Shown: piece by piece, positions 12,546-23,075 of the stretch
How positions within the stretch are numbered: the stretch's first letter is position 1
Layout of the letters: each line of letters starts with the position of its first letter
NCBI GenBank assembly: GCA_029876055.1
Contig: CM056877.1
Span: 682,001 to 746,000, forward strand
Direction: 5' to 3'
From: Madurella fahalii
Lineage: Eukaryota > Ascomycota > Sordariomycetes > Sordariales
Length of the DNA stretch: 64,000 nt
The notes under the pieces: generated by a model
What the model was told of the DNA's origin: nothing
What the model saw: only the letters and a program-made list of their open reading frames with translations
Databases searched by the model: none
Translations under genes and position numbers: made by a program

Positions 12546-13394
12546 TCAAACGGCGGGAGCCTTGACCGGCCAGACCGTGCCATCGGCCATTCCAAAATAT
12601 GCAGCCACGGGTTTCTGGGCGCCGCTGGCGATCTCCAAGCCATTCTTGCCGTAAAACAGGCCAATCTCCGCCACACCCGGAATCTTGATTAGCCTGTCGG
12701 CCAGTTCGTCGACGGTCCACACGCCATTGGTCCCACCGCTCGCGCCGTCCTTGGCAAGCCGGAGCGGCGCGAAAGGTGCGTCGATGATCCACATGCCATT
12801 GTCCGTGACGACTGCGCCGGCCTTGCCCGGCTGCCCGGACCGGATGAGAGGGTTCAGTGAGCCCAGCCGCTTGAGCTCGTCCAGGACTCTCGGGGCGGCC
12901 ATGGGCAGGACCTCGATAGGGATCCCCTTCTTCCAGCTGCTCCCCAGGCGCGACGAGCGCTTGCGGAAGTCGGCGACGCAGACAAACTGCTTGGCGCTGG
13001 CCGCCACGATCTTCTCCTGCCACAGACAGGCGCCGCCGCCCTTGATCAGGTTCAGCTCCTCGTCCACCTCGTCGGCGCCGTCAAAGGCTACATCCAACTG
13101 CTGCCCCGCCGGCAGCTTGCTGATGTACTGCAGGTTCAAGCCCGCCTTCTCGATCAGCTCCTCGGACTGAGCGCCCGTGGGGTAGAAGGTCATTTTGGAG
13201 GTGATGGCGCGGTCGATGGCCGCAATCGCCTCGACCACATACACAACGGTGCTTCCGGAGCCGATGCCGATCCTGGTGTACTCGGGACGCAGGTAGTCCC
13301 TGACGGCGTCGAAGGCGGCGAGGCGCTTCGATGTCTCAACCAGCGCGGCCTGTGCCTGTGGTGAGATCGTAGCCTGGGGCGTCGACGTGGCCAT
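12546..13394 (-). CDS. RKI1: Ribose-5-phosphate isomerase, type A
   Basis: It interconverts ribose 5-phosphate and ribulose 5-phosphate in the non-oxidative pentose phosphate pathway, in the cytosol. One exon encodes 282 residues from ATG 13394. Signature elements are all present: the phosphate-binding GIGSGSTV loop, the catalytic FDGADEVDEELNLIKGGG segment with its aspartates, the following LWQEKIVA (Glu/Lys) and a C-terminal EIGLFYGKNG strand. Size fits eukaryotic RpiA proteins. The frame continues open upstream to 13730 through an Arg-rich, Pro-run-containing stretch with further ATGs. That could be a targeting extension or simply leader; the internal ATG just before MATSTPQ is the more usual start. 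The gene looks intact and is not clustered with other pentose phosphate genes. Confidence 0.93.
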   Translation of the reverse strand: MATSTPQATISPQAQAALVETSKRLAAFDAVRDYLRPEYTRIGIGSGSTVVYVVEAIAAIDRAITSKMTFYPTGAQSEELIEKAGLNLQYISKLPAGQQLDVAFDGADEVDEELNLIKGGGACLWQEKIVAASAKQFVCVADFRKRSSRLGSSWKKGIPIEVLPMAAPRVLDELKRLGSLNPLIRSGQPGKAGAVVTDNGMWIIDAPFAPLRLAKDGASGGTNGVWTVDELADRLIKIPGVAEIGLFYGKNGLEIASGAQKPVAAYFGMADGTVWPVKAPAV

Positions 13395-14155
13395 GGTGCG
13401 CAGAGTTGGCGGTATGGCGATTCGCGTTAATGGACGGATCGGCGGCGGCGGCGGCGGCGGCAAGCTTGTTGTACGGCTGAGAAGGTTCGGAAATGGCGCG
13501 CGAGCTGCCCAGGTGCTGGTGGAGCGGCAGGACACGCCGCCGCCGAGAGGCGGGCGGGCAACGTGGGGTGCGAAAAGGGGAGCAGTCGACGTGAGGTGAA
13601 GGTGGGGCCCACGGGCCACCCGGTCTAGCCTTGCCAATGATCCTATCCTGTGCTTACTCATGTGATTGCGTCGCCGACGAAACAGGAACCACCCGCTTCC
13701 AGCTCTGTTGACTTGCATCCGCTGAAGCACAGGATCGTCATTGTGTTTCAGGCTGCACTCCGTTAAGAATCAAGGTAAGAAACTTTGCCAACCAAAAGGG
13801 CCTGCGCTCATCAGCAGCTTGCCCCACCAGGCGGGGTAGCAGAAAAAGAGTGGAGTCACGTGGTGGCACATTTGTGGCTGACTCATCACATCATGTACCT
13901 CAATGCTACCAGCTCGATACGCAAACAAATTGCGTAAAAGCACCACGAGTATTCCTCCACTTACTTCAAATCCAGTACTTCCATTCTATCTCAGCTACTC
14001 CTGTCGCTATCATACTGGCCTATTCCCGGCATCAGCATAAAAAGGCTGGATTGTCGAGTCCCATCACGACACCCAGGGCTCCTAATTACATTCCACTTTC
14101 TACTTCTTTTCTGTCTTGACCCGGTTCGCTACCTAGTCTAATGTTGCCGGACTCT
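13395..14155. other. Intergenic between transporter 3' end and RKI1 start
   Basis: It contains the isomerase leader with its open, Arg/Pro-rich in-frame extension (to 13,730) and about 400 bp without coding signal. A short frame at 13,850-14,119 plus has no recognisable features. Confidence 0.55.
13440..13461. repeat. GGC trinucleotide run upstream of RKI1
   Basis: Seven tandem GGC triplets lie in the leader (or the putative N-terminal extension) of the isomerase gene, where they would encode a proline run on the minus strand. Confidence 0.8.
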
Positions 14156-16473
14156 CTAGTGCTTGAATCTAAAATCCAGCCTTTTGTTGCCCTGGTCGGT
14201 CGTGGTCGTCAAGTAATTTAGTCTCTCTTCGGCCGTCATTGCATTCCACTGCTTGTCTCTCTGTCTGTTTCGGAAGACATAGTACGCCTTGACCAGGCCG
14301 TATAGCACAATGTTCATGCAGAGGATGGCAAGGAGCTTCCGGTTTCCACGCCTGTACAGCGGCGCATCATCTAAAGCACCGTTAACAGCTTCGCGCACTC
14401 ATCCAATCACCAAGCCCGAACTTACCTGCGCGGTAAATGTTGGAAGCGATGACAACGCTCGTCTGGACGAACATATTGTAACACGCTGCGGACACGGTGC
14501 GGGACCGCACAGTGTTTGAGTTCCGCGAGTTTCATCCGACCTGTATTGGATGCGCTGGTGTTGTGATCAGTCGTTGTCACAGAATGAAGACGGCAAGGAA
14601 TCCATGGCCACTTACCATTGGGGTAACTGAGAAGGAGTGTGGTGACGACATAAACCACCCATCTGTTCAACTCCCCGGTGTCGACGACGTTGAGATATAT
14701 TAGGAATGGGAGCATCCAAATCTGCCCGGACATGGCCACAAACGTCAACTCGCCGACATATTCGGCTAGGTACGTTACGCCAAGCATGGTTACCACTGGC
14801 ATCGGTTAGAGATTCTGCCCTTCCAGAGTCCCGAGATAGAATTCAAAGATGCTACTTACTATGGGCGACAGTGTAAGGCATTATCAACAAGTTAGTCTGG
14901 AACGTATCAAAGCCCAGGCCCCGGAGAGAAAGAGTGAGGTACTGCGCCGGCGGTATCATCGGAATCTGGAATGTGAGTCCCAGTATATACAGCGGCCTAG
15001 GTGCAGCTCATTCAGTTTCAAAGTTCCCAAGTAGGAGCCATCGACTTTGCTTACCAGAGGTCAAAATCTTTCAGGCTCTGCCAGAGGAGTTTGAGCGTTA
15101 TCGGCTGACGGTTGTGCATGTCGCTCTTGCTCGGGTCCTCTCTTAGCACACGGTTCACCATTATCTTCTCCTCACTGAGTAGGCGCGATACGTTAGCACC
15201 ATCTGACGAACGGTGCAGCTGAGGCGAATCCCCTACCGTTCGGTGAACCATCCATCCTTGCCGCGAAACCAGCTCGCCGTTTGGCAGGGCCCGGCCGGCA
15301 TTAGCAAGAAGGCAAAGATACCGATGACAAGAGTCAGGAGACCCTATAGTGCATTGTCAGTCGGGTACGGCTTATGCGATGACAGGGTCTACGGAGCACC
15401 CGTACCTCGATCAAGAACAACCATCTCCAGCCGGAGTGGCCTTGAACACCCCGCATGTGCAGAATACCATATGCCAGGAGGGACGAGCAAATATCAGCAA
15501 TGCTCATTGCTGTCCAAAAGAAACCCAAGCGCACGGTCAACTCGTGATGCTGATAAAAGTACGAAAGGTATAAAATCACGTAACGTGTGCCTTGTGAGCT
15601 TCTGTAACCCAACACCGGAGCTTGGGACGAATGGCTCACATCAGGAATAAACCCACCCTGCAGGACACCCAGCAGATAGCGGCAGACAAGAAACGACGTG
15701 CGGCCGGACAGCCAGAACTGACAGGTGGCAACAAGGCTCCAGAGCGTGATCTGTGCTGGTATCCAGCGGTCGGGTCCAACCCACTTGGAAACCAACTGCG
15801 ACGGGAGCTCTGCGCAGAGGAAGGACAGCCTGGAGATGGTGTTTCCGAGATTATAGTCTGGTTGCTCGTCAATCCTATTCACCAAAGCTTAGGACATGAC
15901 TTCGAATGAATGGCCATCTCACCATTAGTGCTCAGTTCCAGGTCAGGAAGAAAATTATCCGTCAAAGCCTGGCCGATGTTCGCCCGGTCGAGCTCGAGAG
16001 CCATGAACATGATACAAGTCCACACCATGATCCGAAAGTCGATCTTGCGCACCAATCGATTCTCTTCGCGCCAGGTCCATCGCGCGAGAGGATCGAAACG
16101 ATGGGTATTCTCCCTGTGTGCGGGGTGTGAGTAAGACCTCCAGTCCATCAATCCCGAAACCGACTGGAAGGGTCTCACCAATCGGGCCGTGGCTGATACT
16201 GTGCAGCCGTCTCGGGATCATCGAATACACTGGGCTGAGCTCGAGTTAGCTCCGAGTGCTCACCTGCGATGGGATGCGGGACAGGCTTGCTTGAGTGGCA
16301 ATGGAATCTGGGTCATAGGACTTGGTCCTCTGGAACCAAAACCGCTTCTCGTTGATGGCTGCTCCGAGGGGCGGGATGGTATTCACGGACGTCGTCGAGA
16401 CATCGGGTTCCAACTTGCTGTCGGGATCTCTCCCGGCCGTGACACTACGGTCTCTGGCGAGTACAGCAGCCAT
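14156..16473 (-). pseudogene. DAL5/SOA1-family MFS anion transporter, disrupted
   Basis: Remnant of a plasma-membrane major facilitator of the anion:cation symporter group that includes yeast DAL5 and the sulfonate/sulfur transporter SOA1. Ten exons can be spliced on the minus strand: 16473-16291, 16234-16179, 16113-15923, 15857-15406, 15343-15237, 15174-15055, 14996-14860, 14795-14616, 14554-14426 and 14370-14156. All phases agree over 590 codons. Family landmarks seen are DPLARWTWREENRLVRKID, ELDRANIGQALTDNFLPDL, FLCAELPSQLVSKWVGPDRW, FWLSGRTSFLVCRYLLGVLQ and GWRWLFLIEG. Two defects are present. A TGA at 14534-14532 replaces an expected Trp in the late membrane segment (about codon 483 of 589). 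A 60-nt intron-like block (15639-15580) starts GTGAGC but ends in AC, so it either stays in the mRNA in frame or mis-splices. Intron 1 has a GC donor. It is divergent from the dioxygenase at 18,181. Confidence 0.85.
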
Positions 16474-18180
16474 TGTTACCCGGGCGTTATTCCAAAAGGG
16501 TTCTGCACGGTAATGAGATCTGTTCCAGCGGTTCCTATGCTCACACATTCAAAATGGCCCACAAACCAAGCCGGAGGCCGATACCTTTATGAAAACCCCC
16601 CACCCAGATGTCAATACCATTATCGTTATCAGAGAGTAACATCATGCTAATTACACGTACTACCCATGGCGTACACAGTCCGCAGAATCACGCCTTGAAT
16701 GTGCTTAGGTTCTGTATCAAATCGGAGGAAGCTCACCTTGTACCGATGCAAGCAGTATGCAAGACACACGACAACCATACCCTATACGGCGCATTCTAGA
16801 TCCTCCATTACCCCATTTTCTCCGAACTGGTGCCGGGTTGTTAGTTCTTTGAACGTTGCAGCTCGGCACATGACCTACCATCTTAGGCTCCCCGGCCATA
16901 ATGCGGTGATGTTTACGACTCAGTGTCCGATTGCAGGTGATGTAGAACGCTCTGGAGCCCCCCCATTTAAGCTAAGGTCGGCAGCCTGGCCCCAGGACTG
17001 CTACGGTACTACCTACAGGATCCTTGGAGTTAAAGACGACACCAGGGCAGCGGGAACTCGATATACTTCAACTATCAGGTTTATCAACAGTAGCTCCATG
17101 GTTGACCAGGCACCCCATGGTGATTATTGGATTATTGGGTACAAATTTCGAAAGGTTTGGTGTTATCGACAGGCCGTCGTGTCAGGAAGGGATAATTATC
17201 CCTACCGGGTGTTTTTCGCCAATAGACAGGAGGCAGTAATGACGTGATGAGACGTGCTAGCCCCAGCAACTGACGCGACGCTATCACGATTATTAGTGAC
17301 CTTTTAGACACAGAGCTAGACATCAGTAATTGCCCAATCATAGTTAACGAAAACTGCCAAGTTGATGGTGACATGGCAGGTCACCTTGTAGCTCTCTCTG
17401 ACCTAGGAGACTGATCCACTTGCCTTGGATCCCGGTGATCACATCATCCTGCTACTAATGAGGCTAGTTACACTAAAACATGGCGCTCAACCCGAAACCG
17501 AGGCACAGGAGCACGGCTCGCTAAAAAAGCGATATCTAATGCCGTCACGAAGGCGCGTATAAGCCCTTCTATTATCCTAGCGTGGGGGGTTGTTGCCGCA
17601 AGGACGCACCACAGTCCTTCCAAAATAACGACCAATCTATCCCCCGTGCAATGCAGATACGCACATACTATGCCATATATCGCCCTTCCCCGCACTCTCT
17701 GAGTCTCATCTCCGGCAAGATAAGGCCGCTCTTCATTCGAGCCGATACTATGTCCGTTAAGGCCGGGTCTTGGTAGAGGTTAGATCCGACAGTCTATCCA
17801 CCGAACTCCTACCCTACAATGATTGCGGAATACACCATCGATAGTCCGTCATCGTGACTATTAGAACTGATTCGATGGCTGGCGCCGCATCTGTCTACAC
17901 GAACTGGTGGTCTTAGGCAACTCGATGCAACATCGGAGTGCGAAGCGGGGGGGTGAGCATGCGTTACTATGGAATAAGGGTTCTAATGAGGCGAATATAT
18001 CGCGTCACGCCGGCCAGCCGCGCCTCTTGACCCAAGTATGCCGCCTATATAAAGACTCTGGGAATGTGTCGAAGTCCGCATCTCTCAGTCCTGAGGTCAA
18101 CCCAGGCAGGTTTTTCTCATTGATTTGCTTTCCAAATTACATTGCTTCGTACTTGATACTCTGCTCGCACAATCAGCACA
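16474..18180. other. Divergent intergenic region between transporter and dioxygenase
   Basis: 1.7 kb with no supported coding segment. The 182-codon frame at 16,699-17,247 (plus) has no recognisable motif. The region would hold the promoters of both divergent genes. The only element that stands out is a TATATAAAG box upstream of the dioxygenase. Confidence 0.5.
18046..18054 (+). promoter_or_regulatory. TATA box of the dioxygenase gene
   Basis: TATATAAAG lies 127 bp upstream of the ATG at 18,181, a normal distance for a fungal promoter with a leader of 60-100 nt. Inferred from position and motif only. Confidence 0.5.
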
Positions 18181-19450
18181 ATGACCCCTTCAGCAATTGA
18201 GGTTGGCATCCCTGTGAGCACCAAGGGAACAACCCGGGAGCCTCTCAAGCTATCTGGAGCACTCGATTCATACAATTCCTTTGATGTCACGCCAGCCATA
18301 GGCCGCGAGTTTCCTTCCGTCAACCTTGTTGAATGGCTGAACGCACCCAACTCGGATGAGCTGCTCAAGGATCTAGCCATCACTAGTAAGTCATGGCACC
18401 TCCCATCCTCCTCGCACCGGCCTGCTAATGGCTTTAGTCTCCCAACGCGGCGTTGTGTTCTTCCGTGCCCAGAACGACTTAACCAATGAACTTCAGAAGA
18501 AGCTGATCCTGCGCCTTGGGGAGCTCACGGGACGGCCTGCGACGTCGGGTCTCCATATCCACCCTATCCTCAACTCGGAACGTGAGCTGGGAGGAAGTGA
18601 TCCCGAGATTAGCACCATCAGCTCGATCCAGAACAAGCAGTTCTATGCCCAAACTGTGCCCGACGCTCTCAGCCCCAAGAAGCAGAGCAGCGCCCAGTGG
18701 CATAGCGACATTGCATTTGAACCCGTCCCGGCGGACTACACGTCCCTCCGCCTCGTTGAGCTGCCCAGTACTGGAGGAGGTAAGCGGCACCAGATTTACT
18801 AGTACTGCGCGTACGCGGCTCTTGCTGACACGAAAACCCAACTCTATAGACACTCTCTGGGCGTCAGGCTACGAAATTTATGACCGCATCAGTGAGCCAT
18901 ATCAAAAGTTCCTTGAGACACTCACCGCTACCTTTGAGCAACCGGGCTTTCGCAAGGTCGCTGAGCAGTCCGGATTCAAACTGTACGACAAGCCGCGCGG
19001 CGCGCCTGAGAATGTCGGATCCGAGCTCAAGGCTGTCCACCCCGTAGTGCGCACCAACCCGGTCACTGGCTGGAAGAGCATCTTCCCCGTGGGCGGCCAC
19101 GTCAAGCATATCAATGGCCTGACCGACGAGGAGAGCTCCAAGCTGCTGAACTGGTTTCTGGATCTCGTGTACAAGAATCACGACCTACAGGTCCGACTCA
19201 AGTGGCAGAGCCCGAACGATATCGGTAAGTCCTAATCAAAGTGATAATCATATGCCTCGAGATGTAAAAGGCTGATCAGAGTTTATCGCCAGCCATCTGG
19301 GATAACCGGTCTGTGTTCCATACAGCAACCTTCGACTACCTGGATGGGAATTACGGTGAACGGTTCGGAAATCGAGCAGTGGGTCTAGGGGAGAGGCCGT
19401 ACCTGGACCTTAATAGCACTTCGCGGAGGGCCGCATTGAGCAACGCTTAG
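18181..19450 (+). CDS. TauD/TfdA-family 2-oxoglutarate dioxygenase (sulfonate dioxygenase-like)
   Basis: An Fe(II)/2-oxoglutarate dioxygenase of the TauD/JLP1 group, which releases sulfite from taurine-like sulfonates as a sulfur source; the exact substrate is not provable here. Four exons splice perfectly: 18181-18385, 18438-18779, 18850-19224 and 19293-19450, giving 359 residues. Landmarks are VVFFRAQ near residue 80, the iron-binding H-x-D in QWHSDIAFE, GGDTLWASGYE, VRTNPVTGWKSIFPVGGHVK, the distal histidine in WDNRSVFHTATFDY and the Arg-containing tail GNRAVGLGERPYLD. All metal and co-substrate positions appear to be present, so the enzyme looks functional. It is divergent from a broken DAL5/SOA1-type transporter, an arrangement that suggests a former sulfonate utilisation pair. 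Other TauD-like substrates such as herbicide-type acids or sulfate esters remain possible. Confidence 0.88.
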
Positions 19451-22235
19451 CCTGACGAAACCAGCATGACCGGGGGGAAACTGCCTTCATTTGCACCTCG
19501 GTTACAAATAGTAAACTAGGACTACTCCAGATGACATAGCTAGCCATTGATTGATTTACAATGACCGCCACTTCACCCCTTTCATTGCTCGGTTCATTCT
19601 CAAGCCCCAATGAGCGGAACCAACAATATAGCTAGGTCAGATGGCGAAGTATAGCTTGTTACTTCCTGGTTAGAAATCATGATAAAGGCTCTGCGTCAGA
19701 CTCCCAGTCCGACCATACATATTTTCGTTCCCGCCACCCGCATCCCGGGGCTATTCGAGCGGTCTTGTAGTGACACTGGTAGGCTGGACGCTGAGCTTAT
19801 GATCTCTGTACCATCTCTATTCCCAGAGAAATTGCTACTGATATCTAATCTTTTTATCATTTTCTACCGGTCACTGCCATCCAGGAAGTCCCCAGTTGGT
19901 TGCTTTGCGCTCGTTGGCTCAGCTTCCCCCGGAGGTACTGGGGGATGGTGGCCACCACTGTCGCTCTTCAGGCCAAGACGGCCCTGGAACGGTGCAGTGT
20001 TCACGAAGGACGTCAACAGTCAACGTACCGTCGAGGCCACGTTCCTGGATGTAACTTTTCTCAATGAAGGCTATCGTGCGAAGACCGACCCGGTCCATTA
20101 GTCGACATGGCAGCACTTGGGCCTGTAATATGTCCTCCCAGCATTGATCGATTTCCGAGGGGCTGCTGACGCCCTCAGCGAGAATTACGAGAATCTCTCG
20201 CTTGATAGCCGCCTAGGGGCGACTGAAAATAAAATTATCGTACGAACGATCGGTGTAATCATACTCAGCTTCACAACTAGACGGGGGAAGTCAAAGAGCG
20301 TTTGAGGTAAGCTTACACAGTTGACTCCTTTCTCGCCGTCGCGGGAAGCATTTCACACTTCGTTAAAATGCCGCTTAAAAAAGGGAAGATGGCGGGCTCT
20401 GTCCCGCCGTCCGCCATGAGTCCCACGGTGCGTATTCTCCTGGCATGATGAGGTGGATGTTGCAGATCTGGCGACGATGCTACTTGCTCGCAACCTTTCC
20501 CCGCATCAGGTTTAACTTGAATTATAAGCTACTAGAGCCCAGGATGCAGCCTGTGAGCGCCTTTCGGTCAAGCGCAGCAAATGTCGATCTTGAACTCAAG
20601 TTTTTCGGGCACTGTCTCAACAACAAGCTATGCCTCGCCCACTGCCGTGCTGGTGCCTTCAAAAGCCGCGTAAGGACTGAGGTGAACATCCCAATGCGGC
20701 CTGGAGGGTTCGCAGCATACGTTCCACGACACCAATGTGTTGCGAACCAGCATGAACCGCAGCCAATCTTTGGGGTCAAGTAAACGCACCGGTGCCGATA
20801 CCGCTAGCTTTGGGCGACCTGATGATACCGGGACATAGAGCACTGACGTGTATCAGTTAGATCTTGAGGCGCGCGGAGCCGGATAGTGGGTAATTTCCTC
20901 ATAAACTTCCAATTTAGACCAAGCCCAAGCGCTCGCGACGACGGACAGTGACGTCTCTACGGCGGTGGCGATGCCAGCAGAACAAGCATGACCGGCCAGA
21001 ATCCGTGGCCAAGGAGGACGGCAACGGTCACGCGATCAACGGCCGCAATACTCTAGTGAACTCGACCACCCAGCATCTCCCAAATCCGCCCCGCATCCAA
21101 GTCACGTAGCAACGCCGACGGCGGCGACTTCAGTGGTGGTTGAAATTGTGTGGGTGTAAGCCACGCTCCTTGCTATTATCTCGGTGGACAACAATGTCAG
21201 CCGTTCGTCTCGACGGAATGGCCAGCCTCCTGCAGCATGGTGACGCTGCCGGGAATAGTCCTTGATATATTTCGAGATGTCACACACTAAATATTCAGTC
21301 GTGAGCCCAAAGCATCCCCCTGTCGGAGTAGTTGTTACTCTCGCTCACCTTTGCCGTGGACGATCAGTCAGAGGTCGTCGGGTTTGTTGTGCTACAACAC
21401 ATTAGACAGAGTGGACATCGAGGTGGCCGAAGCCGCCGTTGCTGCAGGCTTGTATCCCATTCGAGCGGTTGTCATGACTTGTCGAAAAAAGGGGGCGAGT
21501 TAGCAACGCCAGCACGACACTTCCTAAGCATCGCCAGGGCGCTGATGTACAAGACCGGGATCCCTTCTGAGCGCGGAAACGGCTCGTTGTCCTGGAACTT
21601 CCGGCCCTTGATCTTGAGTTGGATGTGTTGCCTTCCGATCCTCGAGTTTCTCGTGACGGCCTCGCCGCCGATCAATGATTCATGGGCGAGCTGCAACAAA
21701 AATCCGAACAAGCTACCGGTTTCAACCACACGCCCATCCGGGTAGCCATCAAGCGGAATTATGAACTGCTAGCATCGCAACCACAAAGCTTCGCATGGCC
21801 GTGCCTGTGCTGAGACGCCGATCACGCCAAGCCACGCGGAATCAAATAGTCTGATTAGTACTCCTCATACAACAAGATCACTGCATCCTCGACGTCCCGC
21901 ACGCCCTTGAAGAAAGCCGCAGTCATCCCAAATCATTGGGCCCCGTTCCCATCACGGCTTCACAAACCTTTTACTTTGTTGGGGATCCCCCAAATGCAAG
22001 CATGCCGATGCAAACGGATGCTAGGGGCAAATTTGATGATCCAAGACGCGGCGTCGCCTTGTTACCGTTCCGCAAGGCTCCTAACGGTACTTCACCACTG
22101 TTGCTACGACTAACGGGCTATGATGGTGTCCGGGCCCCAACTTCCGCTCGTCGAAAAATGGGCCGGAGGGACTACGACGGCACAGGGCGTATTGTCGTTT
22201 CCCGGCCCAATAGCTGTGCATTTACAAAGATGGGC
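19451..22235. other. Intergenic, possibly containing unrecognised gene relics
   Basis: No intact gene could be built. Some short frames (minus 21,472-21,729; minus 19,919-20,116) read like eroded protein but cannot be assigned to a family. Base composition is similar to the neighbouring genes and there is no RIP-like TA bias. Taken with the adjoining P450 relic, this looks like slowly decaying single-copy DNA. Confidence 0.45.
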
Positions 22236-23075
22236 AGCCGGTGCAAGCTCCGCAGGGCCCGGCTGGGTTGCCGCCGGTGGGCAGCTATTACGAGGTCTTC
22301 CCGGAGCACCTAGGCAACCACTACAGGCTATTCCGGAAATACGGCCACGTCATCAAGACGGCAAACATGGACAAGACGATTTACTGGGCTGATAGCCCCG
22401 ACGTTGCACTCGTTGCACTTTCCGAGTCGACATACTTCACTAAGATCAACGAGGACTACCCCCTGTGGGGCGTCAAGGACACACAGCCATCTTCGTCCGC
22501 GAAATTGAGGATGAGAACTGGCGGCTAACACACAAGTTCCTGCCACCCGCTATGGGCCCCAAAGCCGTCGAGCACTACGCGTCCCTGATGCAGCAATGCA
22601 TGCGGTCCTCCTTCGAGGTCTTTGGTGAGCCCAATCCCTGTAGTAAGGCATGGGATGTCTGTTAGTTCATGGTCAAAATCGCGTCACAGACCGTGGGCAG
22701 GTTTGCTCTTGGCACCAACCATGACCAGTCCGATAGGATCTATGCGCCCGTCAACAGCCTCGTGGCTAACATTGTCAGCTTACTAGCGCTCAAAAAGAAA
22801 GTCACCGGGGGGGAGTGGTATCGCGTCCTACCGTACGGGGACTCAGCACGGCCCAAACAGGTGCAAGTAAACTGTATACACACCACTGGCCAAGGTTATT
22901 GGACACGCCCCCGGCCCAGTGCATCGGCCGCATGTGCCTCTTGTGTCGCCGACTACCCCGTCAATGCAGCCCACGAGAAAAGCGAGCACTTCCCCAAGCC
23001 GCTGCGTTGTCCAACATGCTCATCGTCACTGGCGCCGGGTACACCACCATGTCGGCTCTAATGCCGCCATCGAGT
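22236..23075 (+). pseudogene. Cytochrome P450 pseudogene, N-terminal half only
   Basis: Fragments of one P450 run in three frames. The first, about 22,262-22,480, carries GNHYRLFRKYGHVIKT and ALVALSESTYFTKI. A frameshift leads to NWRLTHKFLPPAMGPKAVEH, the C-helix region, then to FMVKIASQTVGRFALG and GEWYRVLPYGD, and finally to an I-helix-like NMLIVTGAGYTTMSAL at about 23,010-23,062. There the similarity stops: no ExxR, no heme-binding cysteine. A TAG at 22,663-22,665 sits where the flow predicts Gln, a CAG to TAG change. This is a 3'-truncated, frameshifted relic. The family cannot be named beyond P450. Confidence 0.75.

Noticed and set aside
16699..17247. 182-codon open frame in the divergent promoter region
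   Set aside because: No homology by eye, atypical composition. Better explained as intergenic.
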